DNA of 64,000 bases from DASZCR01 sp964246705. GTDB taxonomy: Bacteria; Acidobacteriota; Blastocatellia; Pyrinomonadales; Pyrinomonadaceae. The translations under genes and the position numbers were made by a program. The stretch covers positions 3,640 through 67,639 of the forward strand of contig CAXTRQ010000006.1 of assembly GCA_964246705.1 (NCBI GenBank), given 5' to 3'. Positions 16,930 through 26,496 of the stretch are shown one piece after another. Below the pieces are notes generated by a model, which saw only the letters and a program-made list of their open reading frames with translations, searched no databases and had not been told where the DNA came from. Numbering within the stretch: position 1 is the first letter of the stretch; every line of letters begins with the position of its first letter.

Positions 16930-18267
16930 ATGCCTTACGAGCTTTTTCTCGCGCTGCGTTATGTGCGTGTGCGGCGCGGGCGACGTGTGGTGAAGTTAAC
17001 GGCGGTGGCGGCGGTCGTCGGGATCGCGTGCGGCGTCGCGTCGTTGATTGTGGCGCTGGCGCTGGCGAACGGTTTTCGCGACGAGTTGCGCGACAAAATT
17101 TTGCGCGGTACGGCGCACATTACTCTGACGCGTGCAGACGGCAGACCTATGCGCGATTGGCGGGAGGTCGTGACACGACTGCGCGGCGTCGAGGGCGTTA
17201 GCGATGCTGCGCCGACAACTTACGAAGGCGCGCTCCTGAGCGGGCATGACGGCGCGGCTTACACCATTGTGCGCGGCGTCGAGGGGCAGGCGGGGCACAT
17301 GCAGGCGGAGATTCGACGCACGCTCGTCAGCGGAACGGTCGAGAATCTGTTTTCAGACGGGACGGCGAGCAACCGCGGGAACGCTAACGATGCGGGGGAG
17401 AGGATGAAAGACTCGCGGTCGAGGCTGCAAGATACGGGGGAACAGACGGAAGATGAAGAGCCGCCCGCGCAAGCCATCATCGGCGCGGCGTTGGCTGCGC
17501 GTACGGGACTCAACCGCATGGGCGACGAGGGATGGATTGTGACGGGCGAAAAATCACCGATGCCTCCCGGCTTTTCGCCGCGCGCGCGGCGCATCCGCGT
17601 CGTCGGAATCTTCCGTTCGGGACTCTACGATTACGACGCGTCTTGGACTTACGTTTCGCTGACAGAGACCGCCAAAATCTTTCGCCCCGACGAGGACGCG
17701 GGCGAGTCTCCGGTCGTCAGCGTTGAGGTGCGAGACATCTATGCGGCGGGAGAGGTGTCGGCGCGCATCCGTCGCGCGCTCGGCGAATCGTTCACGGTCG
17801 TTGATTGGCGCGAAGCGAATCGCCCGCTCTTCGCCGCGCTCGAACTTGAGAGGCGCATCGTCGCGCTCATCATCATGTTGATTATGATCGTCGCCGCGCT
17901 CAACATCACGACGACGCTCGTGCTCGTCGTCATGGAACGGCGCGCGGACATCGCCATCCTCAGCGCGATGGGTGCGGGCGGGCGCAGCATCATGTCCATC
18001 TTTATGATTGAAGGCGCGCTCATCGGTCTGGCGGGCGCGCTCGCAGGCATCGCGCTCGGACTACTGGCGTGCGCCGTCGGCGATTACTTCGAGCTTGTCC
18101 GTCTGCCGCCGGATGTCTACTCGCTGGCGAGCGTGCCACTACGCCCGCAGGCGCGCGACGTGCTGCTGCCCGCGCTCGCCGCCTTCGCCGTCAGTTTGCT
18201 GGCGACGCTGTACCCAGCGCGTCAGGCGGCGCGCGTGCGCCCGGCGGAGGCTCTGCGATACGAATGA
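16930..18267 (+). CDS. LolC/LolE-type ABC permease
   Basis: Inner-membrane permease of the lipoprotein-releasing ABC system. N-terminal ALRYVRVRRGRR followed by a transmembrane segment, a large periplasmic domain (about 50-300), and three C-terminal FtsX-type segments (ALIIMLIMIVAALNITTTLVLVV, IEGALIGLAGALAGIALG, LLPALAAFAVSLLATLYPA), ending PARQAARVRPAEALRYE, the standard ending of the family. Only one permease gene is present, so it may act as a homodimer (LolF-like). Its stop overlaps the start of the partner ATPase gene. Confidence 0.87.
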   Translation: MPYELFLALRYVRVRRGRRVVKLTAVAAVVGIACGVASLIVALALANGFRDELRDKILRGTAHITLTRADGRPMRDWREVVTRLRGVEGVSDAAPTTYEGALLSGHDGAAYTIVRGVEGQAGHMQAEIRRTLVSGTVENLFSDGTASNRGNANDAGERMKDSRSRLQDTGEQTEDEEPPAQAIIGAALAARTGLNRMGDEGWIVTGEKSPMPPGFSPRARRIRVVGIFRSGLYDYDASWTYVSLTETAKIFRPDEDAGESPVVSVEVRDIYAAGEVSARIRRALGESFTVVDWREANRPLFAALELERRIVALIIMLIMIVAALNITTTLVLVVMERRADIAILSAMGAGGRSIMSIFMIEGALIGLAGALAGIALGLLACAVGDYFELVRLPPDVYSLASVPLRPQARDVLLPALAAFAVSLLATLYPARQAARVRPAEALRYE

Positions 18268-19031
18268 AAAACGGGTTGGAGTCTCAAATTTCAAGTCTCA
18301 AGTTTCAAGGGCAGGGTAGCAACTCCCTCGACTCCGGACTCCAGACCATGGACTTCAGACTTGTTGTTGACGGTCTGCGAAAAACTTTTCGTGACCCTTC
18401 GGGCGGCGTGCTCGAAGTATTGCGGGATGTTTCCTTCGAGATGAAGACCGGAGAGATGCTGGCAATCGTCGGCGCGTCGGGTGCTGGGAAGTCGACCTTG
18501 CTTCATGTGCTCGGCGGGTTGGAGAAGGCAGAGGGGGGAAGCGCGCGGCTCGACAACTTCGACATCCTCGGCGCGGACGCCAGAGCGTTGACACGATTTC
18601 GCGGGAGCAGCGTCGGATTCGTTTTTCAGGCACACCACCTGTTACCTGATTTGACGGCGGAAGAGAACGTGGCGCTGCCGCTGCTCGTCGCCCGCCAGCC
18701 GTGGCGAGAGGCACGCAGAGAGGCTGCGGAGATGCTCGAAGCCGTCGGCTTGAAAGAGCGTGCGGCGCACGGGGCGGGCGAATTATCGGGCGGCGAGCAG
18801 CAGCGCGTCGCCATTGCGCGGGCACTGGTCGGGGGCGCGCGGCTGTTGCTCTGCGACGAGCCGACCGGAAATCTGGACGCGCGGACTGCCGGAGAAGTAA
18901 GCTCGCTTCTGTTCTCGCTCTGCCGCAAACGGCGCGCGTGCGCTATTATCGCCACGCACAACGAAGCGTTGGCGCGCGCCTGCGACCGCGCTCTGTTCTT
19001 ACGGGACGGACGATTGAAGGCCGAAGGATGA
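18264..19031 (+). CDS. lolD: LolD-type ABC ATPase
   Basis: ATPase driving lipoprotein release from the inner membrane. Walker A GASGAGKST, Q-loop VFQAHHLLPDLTAEEN, signature LSGGEQQRVAIARAL, Walker B LLLCDEPTGNLD and switch His in IIATHNEAL. The ATG at 18264 overlaps the permease stop (ATGA) and has GGAGG upstream. The family-conserved part begins at an internal ATG (18348, MDFRLVVDGL), so the first 28 residues come from the repeat at 18272-18347 and may not be translated. Confidence 0.9.
   Translation: MKNGLESQISSLKFQGQGSNSLDSGLQTMDFRLVVDGLRKTFRDPSGGVLEVLRDVSFEMKTGEMLAIVGASGAGKSTLLHVLGGLEKAEGGSARLDNFDILGADARALTRFRGSSVGFVFQAHHLLPDLTAEENVALPLLVARQPWREARREAAEMLEAVGLKERAAHGAGELSGGEQQRVAIARALVGGARLLLCDEPTGNLDARTAGEVSSLLFSLCRKRRACAIIATHNEALARACDRALFLRDGRLKAEG
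18272..18347. repeat. GAGTCTCAAATTTCAAG / GACTCCGGACTCCAG repeat
   Basis: Low-complexity string with several near-repeats (CAAATTTCAAGTCTCAAGTTTCAAG, then GACTCCGGACTCCAGAC). It lies between two otherwise tightly coupled Lol genes and is open in the lolD frame. It resembles the AGTCT-rich repeats elsewhere in the window. Confidence 0.5.
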
Positions 19032-19171
19032 AGACGAGAGGGTAAAAGGGTAAGAGAGCTAACAATGAGTTTCGGTAGATTTCAACTCAAAATCATTTCG
19101 CTTTAACCCATTTCCACTTTCACCCTCCTTTCACGTCTTTCCCGGTGGGTGCGGAAAATCGAATCTAATAT

Positions 19172-19200
19172 CTGACATCTGCGCGCTCTTCGGTTATAAT
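19172..19200 (+). promoter_or_regulatory. Predicted sigma-70 promoter of clpC
   Basis: CTGACA (19172-19177), a 17-base spacer and TATAAT (19195-19200). It lies about 90 bases upstream of the clpC start. No CtsR-type or CIRCE repeat was seen next to it. Confidence 0.6.
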
Positions 19201-19290
19201 GCAGGTGAGCCGGACTGGGTGCATTCCCGAACTAGGACTCGCCGGTAAGCTCTTAACGGTTCTCAACAAATTCGGTCACTAACAGCTTTT

Positions 19291-21672
19291 ATGTTTGAAC
19301 GCTACACGGAGAAAGCGCGCAGAGTGATCTTCTTTGCGCGATATGAAGCGAGCCAGTTCGGCGCACCGGCCATCGAACCGGAGCACCTGCTGCTGGGATT
19401 GATGCGCGAAGATAAGACGCTGACCTCACGGTTTCTGGCACGCGCACAAGCCTCACTGGAGATGATCCGCAAAGAAATCGAAGGTCGCGCCCCGCTACGC
19501 GAGAAGATTTCGACCTCTGTGGAATTACCCCTCGCGCCGGAGACGAAGCGAGTGCTGGCGTTTGCGCATGAGGAATCAGACCGTCTCCAGCATCGTCACA
19601 TCGGGACGGAGCATCTGTTGTTGGGATTGCTCAGAGAAGAGCGTTCGATGGCGGCGGAGATTTTGTATGAGCGCGGCTTAAGGCTCTCGGCGGTCAGAGA
19701 TGAGGTGGCGCGCGCCACCGGCTCTGACCCGCGCGGTTCGCAAAAGAAGGAGACGCCGCATCTCGCGGAATTCTCGCGCGACCTGACCGACGATGCCGCC
19801 AACGATAAGCTCGACCCGCTCGTCGGGCGCGACAACGAGATTGAGCGCGTCGTGCAGATACTCTGTCGCCGCACAAAAAACAACCCTGTGCTCATCGGCG
19901 AGCCGGGGGTCGGCAAGACCGCCATCGTCGAAGGACTGGCGCAGAGAATCCAGCGCGGCGATGTCCCTTCGTTTCTCGAAAACAAACGCATCCTCTCGCT
20001 CGATCTTTCGCTCATCGTCGCGGGCACAAAGTATCGCGGCCAATTTGAAGAGCGCCTGAAACAGATCATGCGCGAGTTGGTCGAGAATCCGCAATACATC
20101 GTCTTTATTGACGAACTGCACACGCTCGTCGGCGCAGGCAGCGCGGAAGGCTCTCTCGACGCGGCGAACATTCTGAAGCCCGCACTATCACGCGGCGAAA
20201 TCCAGTGCATCGGCGCGACGACTCCGGCGGAGTTTCGCAAGTCCATCGAAAAAGACCGCTCGCTTGAGCGGCGCTTTCAGGCCGTCAAAGTTCCGCCGCC
20301 GTCTGAAGAAGAAGCCGTCCGCATTCTCGAAGGCGTGCGCGAACGCTACGAGGCGTTCCATCAGGTGCGCTACACGGACGAGGCCATCGAGGCCGCCGTC
20401 TATCAAGCGAATCGTTATATCCCTGACCGCTTCCTGCCCGATAAAGCGATTGACGTGATTGACGAGGCCGGAGCGCGCGTCAAGCTGCGTGTCCGCCGCG
20501 AGCCTTCCACGGAGGCGAGCCGCAACGCGCTCTTCGATGAACGCAGCCTCTATCCGACCAAAGGCAGCAGCGGATTAAACTCGCGTTTGCCGGACGACGA
20601 AGAAGAGATGTTGTTGGCTATCGAGGTGACGAAGGACGACGTTGAGGATGTCATCGCGCGTTGGACAGGGATTCCGGTCAACTCTCTGAAAGAAGAAGAG
20701 ACGCAGAAACTTTTGCGGACAGAGGCGGAACTGCATCATCGCGTCGTCGCGCAACGTCCGGCTATCTCGGCGCTGGCTCGTTCCATCCGTCGCTCGCGCG
20801 CCGGACTCAAGAACCCTGCGCGCCCGGTCGGCTCATTTCTTTTCTTAGGCCCGACCGGCGTCGGCAAAACCGAAGTCGCGCGCTCGCTCGCCGAGTTCCT
20901 CTTCGGATCGGAGCGTTCGATGATTCGCTTCGATATGTCGGAGTTCATGGAAAAGCATTCGGTGTCGAAACTTATCGGCAGCCCTCCCGGCTACGTCGGC
21001 CACGAAGAGGGCGGGCAGTTGACCGAACGCATTAAGCGCTCGCCCTATTCTGTCCTGCTCTTCGATGAAATCGAGAAGGCGCACCCGGATATCTTCAACG
21101 TTCTGCTGCAAGTTTTTGAAGACGGTATCCTGACGGACGCGCTCGGCAACACCATTGATTTCAAGAACGCCATTATCATCATGACCTCGAACATCGGCGC
21201 GCGCTTCATCCAGAAGAAGGGCACGATGGGCTTTCAGGCGACGGCCGATTCCTCGCGCGAGAAGCTGGAAGAGATGGTCATGTCGGCTGTCCGGCAGACG
21301 TTCAATCCTGAGTTCATTAACCGTCTCGACGAAATCATCATCTTCGACCAACTGACGAACGACGAGTTGCTTGAGATCGTCGGCCTCCAAGTCGAAATGT
21401 TAAATAAGACTTTGCAGCGGCGTGGTCTGGAAGTGCGCCTGACGGAAGAGGCCAAGCGATGGCTCGTCCAGAAGACCTGCGCGGATCGTTCCTACGGCGC
21501 GCGCCCGCTCAGGCGAGCTTTGCAGAAATACGTCGAAGACCCGCTCTCGGAAGCCTTAATTCAGGGTGCGCTCAGCGGCGCGACGCTCGTCGAGGTTTTT
21601 CAGGTCGGCGACGAGTTGAGCTACCGTCCGGCGGGCGTCGAAGAGCCGGGCGACGCGCTTTTGATTCATTAA
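19291..21672 (+). CDS. clpC: ClpC-type AAA+ unfoldase
   Basis: Two-ring unfoldase that feeds proteins to ClpP. Two N-terminal Clp repeats (FERYTEKARRVIFFARYEA; LGLLREERSMAAEIL), first AAA+ module with GEPGVGKT and VFIDELHTLVG, middle domain around residues 405-450, second module with GPTGVGKTE, LLFDEIEKAH and the sensor-2 GARPLRRALQ near the C-terminus. The 793-residue length is somewhat short of typical ClpC. No ClpP or adaptor gene lies nearby. Its first AAA+ module is the natural comparison for the degenerate domain in the protease at 42648. Confidence 0.95.
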   Translation: MFERYTEKARRVIFFARYEASQFGAPAIEPEHLLLGLMREDKTLTSRFLARAQASLEMIRKEIEGRAPLREKISTSVELPLAPETKRVLAFAHEESDRLQHRHIGTEHLLLGLLREERSMAAEILYERGLRLSAVRDEVARATGSDPRGSQKKETPHLAEFSRDLTDDAANDKLDPLVGRDNEIERVVQILCRRTKNNPVLIGEPGVGKTAIVEGLAQRIQRGDVPSFLENKRILSLDLSLIVAGTKYRGQFEERLKQIMRELVENPQYIVFIDELHTLVGAGSAEGSLDAANILKPALSRGEIQCIGATTPAEFRKSIEKDRSLERRFQAVKVPPPSEEEAVRILEGVRERYEAFHQVRYTDEAIEAAVYQANRYIPDRFLPDKAIDVIDEAGARVKLRVRREPSTEASRNALFDERSLYPTKGSSGLNSRLPDDEEEMLLAIEVTKDDVEDVIARWTGIPVNSLKEEETQKLLRTEAELHHRVVAQRPAISALARSIRRSRAGLKNPARPVGSFLFLGPTGVGKTEVARSLAEFLFGSERSMIRFDMSEFMEKHSVSKLIGSPPGYVGHEEGGQLTERIKRSPYSVLLFDEIEKAHPDIFNVLLQVFEDGILTDALGNTIDFKNAIIIMTSNIGARFIQKKGTMGFQATADSSREKLEEMVMSAVRQTFNPEFINRLDEIIIFDQLTNDELLEIVGLQVEMLNKTLQRRGLEVRLTEEAKRWLVQKTCADRSYGARPLRRALQKYVEDPLSEALIQGALSGATLVEVFQVGDELSYRPAGVEEPGDALLIH

Positions 21673-21679
21673 AAGTGAA

Positions 21680-21766
21680 TAGGGCAAAAAGGTAAAAAAG
21701 GTAAAAAGGGGAAAAGGTTTTAGCCGTTTTCCCCTTTGCCGTTTTCCCCTTTTGCCCTTTCCCTTG
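21680..21766. repeat. Polypurine/polypyrimidine inverted repeat
   Basis: A purine-rich arm (GGGCAAAAAGGTAAAAAAGG and more) faces a pyrimidine-rich arm (CCCCTTTGCCGTTTTCCCC and more). The two can pair into a long imperfect hairpin between clpC and bamA and may terminate clpC transcription. Confidence 0.7.
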
Positions 21767-21772
21767 TATAAT
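21767..21772 (+). promoter_or_regulatory. Candidate -10 element for bamA
   Basis: A consensus TATAAT follows directly on the right arm of the preceding repeat, about 200 bases before bamA. No convincing -35 hexamer at the right distance was found, so this is weak. Confidence 0.3.
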
Positions 21773-21972
21773 GCGCCACTTTACCGGAGGGTCTTCTGGC
21801 AACGGGAGCGGGCAGGTTGTGAATCCAACAAAGCCTGTACGCGTCCTAAATTTGCACCCTCGCACGGTGTCTGTGCGCTGTTTTACGCCAAAATTCCAGT
21901 GAGCAATCTGTTTCCAGAAGGTCTCCCTGTCAGTCATACGTTACTTTTTTGAGGCAAAAAGCGATTATTACT

Positions 21973-24900
21973 ATGCGAATTCGCGCGCCTTGGGTTCTTC
22001 TTTTGGCCGTCGCCGGTCTTCTCTCCGTCATCTATCTCGCTCAGCCGCGCACCAAAGTTTACGCGCAAGAGCCTACACCGCCCGCGACGGGGCAACCATC
22101 GCAGCGCATTGTCGAGGCCGTCGAGGTTGAAGGCAATCGCGGGATGAGCGACGAAGGCGTGCTCTATTACATCCAGACACGCCCCGGCGATGTCTACAAC
22201 GAGGCGCAGGTGCAGCGCGATCTTCAAGCTCTGCTCGCACTTCCCTTCTTTAATAAGACCGAGACGCGCGTCTCGACGACGACAGGGCCGCGTGGCGGCG
22301 TCGTCGTCATTTTCACCGTCAGAGAATTGCCCGTTATCCGCGACCTCAGTTTCGATGGCATGAAGAGCGTGACGGAGGCCGATGTCCTCAAAGAGTTCCG
22401 CGAGCGGCGCGTCGGCGTCTCGAAAGAATCGAGATACGATCCCGTCAAAGGCCGCGCCGCAACGCGCGTCATCAAAGAACTTCTGGCAGCGCGCGGCAAG
22501 CCGAACGCGACCGTGGATTTGCGAGTCGAAGAAGTGACGGCAACTTCCATTGCGCTGACCTTCGACGTGAAGGAAGGCGATAGAGTCCGCGTCGTCGAAA
22601 TCCAGTTTGAAGGTAATCAGGTCTTCTCGGACGGCGATTTGCGCGGCGCGATGAAGTACGTCAAGGAAGCCGGACTGATCTCGCGTTTCAAGGGACAGGA
22701 TATTCTCAATACGGAGAAGCTTGAGGCCGATCTGAAAGGCAACGTCGAAAATTACATGCGCTCGAAGGGTTACCTGCAAGCCAGAACGGGCGAGCCGCGC
22801 ATCGAGGGCATCGGCGAACGGCGCACGGGTTTTCCCATTCTGCCGCTCCCGCTTCTCTCTTCGACAGACGAGGCGCTGAGAATCACAGTCCCCATCAACG
22901 AAGGCCGTCTCTATCGTCTCGGCGAACTGAAGATCGAAGGCAACTCGATTCTCTCGGAGCAGGACATCCGCGCCACCATCGGGTTGAATAAAGGCGACGT
23001 TGCCAACGGGCAGCGACTCTATAAGGCTCTCTATGAAGACCTCCGCAGGCTCTATGGCCGCTTCGGTTTCATCCAGTATGAGTATGACGTTGACCAGTCG
23101 TTTGAGGACAGCCCGCAGAATCCGAAAGAGGGCGTCGCCAATTTCACTATCAACATCACAGAGGGCAAGCAGTTCACCTTGCGACGGCTTGAGTTCAGCG
23201 GCAACACTTTTACGCGCGACAACGTGCTCCGGCGCGAAGTGGCCGTCAACGAAGGCGACATCTACGATCAGGCGTTGATGGAATATTCCGTGCTGCTTTT
23301 GAACCAACTCGGCTTCTTCGACCCGATTGACGAGAAGAAAGATTTAGACCTGCGCACGGACGAAGAACAGGGCACGGTGGACGTGAGCCTGAAAGTTGCG
23401 GAGCGCGGTCGCCAGCAAATCTCTTTCAACGGCGGCATCTCGGGCATCGGCGGTTCGTTCTTTGGCCTCGATTATTCGACCAACAATCTGCTCGGTCGCG
23501 GCGAATCGCTCTCGTTCCAGTTCGCCTTCGGCAATCGCCAGCGTTCGTTTGTTTTCTCGTTCACCGAACCGTACCTTCGAGACCGCCCGATTACAGTCGG
23601 CTTCTCGCTCTTCTCTCAATCGCAAAAGTATTTCGGCGAAGGCACGCTGCTTTCGCAGAACGTGGACGCGCTGACCGGCGCATTCGGCAACACGGCTGAT
23701 TTTCTGACCGCCAACGAAGAGAACCTGTTTACGCAGACCTCAAACGGTGGCAGCATCTTCGCCACTTCGCGCCTCTCGGAATTCTACAGGCCGGGACGCG
23801 GCAAGTTGTTCGGACTTGAGTTTGCGCGCGCCTCTCGTGTGGGCTTGTCGTATTCGATTTCGCAGACGAGCGTTAAAGACCCGCCGGTCAACTCGCAGAA
23901 CGACACGAATACTTTCATCCCCAGAGTTTTCGCGCAGCCGAATATCCTGACGAGCCGCATCACGCCGAGCTTTGTCTACGATACGCGCAACGGCACGATT
24001 GACCCGACGAAGGGGCGACAGGTTGCGGCCTCGCTGGCCTTCGCCGGTCTGGGCGGCGACGTGCGTACCTATCAGCCGACGATCTCTTACATGCAGTTTA
24101 TGCCCGTGCGCCGCAAACGCTCGTCGCACCCGGAAGTCTTCGGCTTCCGTCTCGTCGCAGGCCACGTCGCCAGCTTTGCCACGACGAGCAAGATTGAAGA
24201 GGCGCAGGCCAGTTCGCTCTCCTTCATCAACGGCGTGCCGATTTATGAACGCTTCTTCCTCGGCGACGAGTTCACGATTCGCGGCTACAACGTCCGCTCA
24301 ATCAGCCCGATTGTCCCACTCGATGTGTTCCTTACGTCGCGCAACGTCTCGGTGGCGACCAGCGCGACCGGCGATGTCGTCGCTTTTCAGGGGTTGCCCG
24401 CCGCGCTCAGCCAGCAGTTAGTCGGACTCGGCACGTTCACCGGAGCGTCAGGCTCAAACAGCGTGCAACTGTCGCAACGCGATTTCCGTTTCCTCGGCGG
24501 CGACACGCAGTTGCTCGGCAACTTCGAGTATCGCGTCCCCATCTTCGGCCCCGTCCAACTGGCGGCCTTCGCCGACATCGGCACTTCTTTCAATCTGCGC
24601 TCAGGCGCAGACCAGACCTTCTCGACCGAATTTCTGCCCGACCAACCGTTTCTGGCGAACACGGGCGGGTTGACTCAACTGGTCGTGCGTAATAATCCGC
24701 AGTTGGCGCTGGGGCCTTTGAACCCTGTGACGCTCACGCCGGGCGGCCTCCTGATTCGCGATGCGCGACTGGTGACGCGCGAAGAGTTGACCAACGCGTT
24801 GCGTGTCGGGCCGATTGACCCGCTCTCGGGATTGCCCTTCGGCTTCCAGCAGGTCTTCCTGCGCGGCGAGGCGCAGACGAATACGGTGGCGCGAATTTCG

Positions 24901-25104
24901 GAGAGTGTTTTTTCAAAATTCAGCGACTACCGATCCAGCCTCGGCCTCGAATTGCGCATCCAACTACCTGTCGTTAATGTCCCGTTTCGTCTGATTTTCG
25001 CCTACAATCCGAATGCGCGTAGGGGCGTCTCAGACCAGTTGCCCGGCATCTCATTTAACGAAAAGAAGTTTGTTCCCCGTTTCAGTATCGGGCGGACATT
25101 TTAA
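21973..25104 (+). CDS. bamA: Outer-membrane assembly factor BamA
   Basis: Omp85-family protein that inserts beta-barrel proteins into the outer membrane. A signal peptide (RAPWVLLLAVAGLLSVIYLA...VYA) is followed by POTRA domains (about residues 40-440; the motif VEVEGNRGMSDEGVLYYIQ opens the first) and a C-terminal 16-strand barrel. GERFFLGDEFTIRGY-like sequence near residue 760 (YERFFLGDEFTIRGYN) is the conserved loop-6 region. The protein is longer than in enterics (1043 residues), with low-complexity inserts in the barrel. I use ATG 21973 rather than the TTG at 21949. It heads bamA-skp-fabZ-lpxA-lpxI. Confidence 0.95.
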   Translation: MRIRAPWVLLLAVAGLLSVIYLAQPRTKVYAQEPTPPATGQPSQRIVEAVEVEGNRGMSDEGVLYYIQTRPGDVYNEAQVQRDLQALLALPFFNKTETRVSTTTGPRGGVVVIFTVRELPVIRDLSFDGMKSVTEADVLKEFRERRVGVSKESRYDPVKGRAATRVIKELLAARGKPNATVDLRVEEVTATSIALTFDVKEGDRVRVVEIQFEGNQVFSDGDLRGAMKYVKEAGLISRFKGQDILNTEKLEADLKGNVENYMRSKGYLQARTGEPRIEGIGERRTGFPILPLPLLSSTDEALRITVPINEGRLYRLGELKIEGNSILSEQDIRATIGLNKGDVANGQRLYKALYEDLRRLYGRFGFIQYEYDVDQSFEDSPQNPKEGVANFTINITEGKQFTLRRLEFSGNTFTRDNVLRREVAVNEGDIYDQALMEYSVLLLNQLGFFDPIDEKKDLDLRTDEEQGTVDVSLKVAERGRQQISFNGGISGIGGSFFGLDYSTNNLLGRGESLSFQFAFGNRQRSFVFSFTEPYLRDRPITVGFSLFSQSQKYFGEGTLLSQNVDALTGAFGNTADFLTANEENLFTQTSNGGSIFATSRLSEFYRPGRGKLFGLEFARASRVGLSYSISQTSVKDPPVNSQNDTNTFIPRVFAQPNILTSRITPSFVYDTRNGTIDPTKGRQVAASLAFAGLGGDVRTYQPTISYMQFMPVRRKRSSHPEVFGFRLVAGHVASFATTSKIEEAQASSLSFINGVPIYERFFLGDEFTIRGYNVRSISPIVPLDVFLTSRNVSVATSATGDVVAFQGLPAALSQQLVGLGTFTGASGSNSVQLSQRDFRFLGGDTQLLGNFEYRVPIFGPVQLAAFADIGTSFNLRSGADQTFSTEFLPDQPFLANTGGLTQLVVRNNPQLALGPLNPVTLTPGGLLIRDARLVTREELTNALRVGPIDPLSGLPFGFQQVFLRGEAQTNTVARISESVFSKFSDYRSSLGLELRIQLPVVNVPFRLIFAYNPNARRGVSDQLPGISFNEKKFVPRFSIGRTF

Positions 25105-25208
25105 CCGTCTAGCATTAAACTTGAGTTGAGGACAGCGTCTCTCGGTATCTCAGCCAGAAAAGCGGCGCGTCCCTTAAAGAACTGTTAAGGAGCAGTACGA
25201 GAAAGACA

Positions 25209-25862
25209 ATGAAACTACTTCGTATAACCGCCGCCGCGATGATCTTTGCGGCTCTGACCGCTCTCACTGTGAACGCGCAGCAACCCGCCGGAGCGGGCGC
25301 TGCGGCGCGTCGTCCGACAACTACACCGACGACCGGCGGCGCACCGGGCGGCAACGTGACCGACGGCAAGATTGCCATCATCAACATCCAAGCGTTCGGC
25401 GATCCGAAAGCCGGTATCGCGCGTCTGGTGAGCGCCTACAACACGCTGGACAAAGAGTTCACGCCGCGCCGCACCGAACTCGTGCAGATGAAAACCCGCT
25501 ACGACCAGATTGTTGAAGACATCAACAAGACGAAGAATCTAGCCGACGAGAAGACCCTCTCGGCGAAGGCCGAGCAGGCGCAGACGCTTGAGAAAGAGAT
25601 GAAGCGGCGTCAGGAAGACGGGCAGGCGGCGATGGAGAAACGCGAAGCCGAAATTATGCAGCCCATCTGGACTGACATTGACAACGCTCTGCGCGCGTTC
25701 GCCAAGTCGCGCGGCATCACCGTCATCTTCGACTACAGCAAGATGGGCGCGGCGATGTACGTGGCCGACGACGGCGTGGACATCACCAACGCCTTCATCG
25801 CAGAATACAACCAGCGAAATCCAGCCAGCACCGCTTCGACGACCACACCGGGCGCGAAGTAA
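25209..25862 (+). CDS. skp: Periplasmic chaperone, Skp/OmpH family
   Basis: Holds unfolded outer-membrane proteins in the periplasm. Signal peptide MKLLRITAAAMIFAALTALTVNA, a Pro/Thr/Gly linker, the small strand KIAIINIQAFGD, a long coiled-coil stretch (about 75-150: NTLDKEF to EREAEIM-like) and the closing ITVIFDYSKMGAAMYVADDGVDITNAFI, which matches the usual end of the family (VxxGxDIT). It sits directly after bamA, as in many Gram-negative genomes. Confidence 0.9.
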   Translation: MKLLRITAAAMIFAALTALTVNAQQPAGAGAAARRPTTTPTTGGAPGGNVTDGKIAIINIQAFGDPKAGIARLVSAYNTLDKEFTPRRTELVQMKTRYDQIVEDINKTKNLADEKTLSAKAEQAQTLEKEMKRRQEDGQAAMEKREAEIMQPIWTDIDNALRAFAKSRGITVIFDYSKMGAAMYVADDGVDITNAFIAEYNQRNPASTASTTTPGAK

Positions 25863-25929
25863 AATTGAGAGAGACCCAGAGAGGGGCGAAGAGGCAAAAC
25901 CTTTTCGCCCCTCTTTACATTTCAACTTT

Positions 25930-26382
25930 ATGGAAACGGTTCTCGACACGCGCGCCATTCAGGAAATCCTGCCGCATCGCTATCCCTTTCTCCTCGTTGA
26001 CCGCATCATCGAACTCGTCCCGCGCGAGCGCATCGTCGGCATCAAGCAGGTCACGATCAACGAGCATTTTTTCGAGGGACACTTTCCCGGCGCGCCCGTC
26101 ATGCCCGGCGTCCTGATCGTCGAGGCGCTGGCGCAGGTCGGAGCCATTTTCGCCCTGCGCGAACTCGAAAACCGCGAGCAGAAACTCGTGCTCTTCAGCG
26201 CGATTGATAACGCACGCTTTCGCCGCCCCGTCCTGCCGGGCGATACGCTCGTCCTCGAAGTCACGCCGTTGCGTCTCGGCTCGCGCGTCCAGAAGATGCG
26301 CGGGGAAGCGAAGGTCAACGGTCAACTCGTCGCCGAAGCCGAACTGACGAGCATCGTTGCCGACAGAAGTTCAGTTAAGTGA
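25930..26382 (+). CDS. fabZ: 3-hydroxyacyl-ACP dehydratase FabZ
   Basis: Hotdog-fold dehydratase of fatty acid synthesis. HRYPFLLVD and the catalytic His in HFFEGHFPGAPVMPGV with Glu in LIVEALAQVG are intact. ATG 25930 gives 150 residues; the longer open frame upstream overlaps skp and is not used. Placement between skp and lpxA is standard, although lpxD, often found just before fabZ, is absent here. Confidence 0.96.
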   Translation: METVLDTRAIQEILPHRYPFLLVDRIIELVPRERIVGIKQVTINEHFFEGHFPGAPVMPGVLIVEALAQVGAIFALRELENREQKLVLFSAIDNARFRRPVLPGDTLVLEVTPLRLGSRVQKMRGEAKVNGQLVAEAELTSIVADRSSVK

Positions 26383-26496
26383 AGAATCGTTAGTCGAACA
26401 GGCAAAAGCGTAGAGGCCGAGTCCGCCGGAGACCGCCGAGCAGGCGTCGTCGCCTCCTCCTCGTCGCTTCTGCTTTTTTTGTGTTTCTGAGAATAG

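Noticed and set aside
21934..23307. Long open frame antisense to bamA (457 codons)
   Set aside because: It is a shadow of the GC-rich bamA codons; no ribosome-binding site or recognisable protein, and bamA is certain.
26383..26496. Terminator between fabZ and lpxA (TTTTTTT run)
   Set aside because: The only stem (AGGCG/CGCCT) is short and about 20 bases from the T run; lpxA is expected to be cotranscribed.
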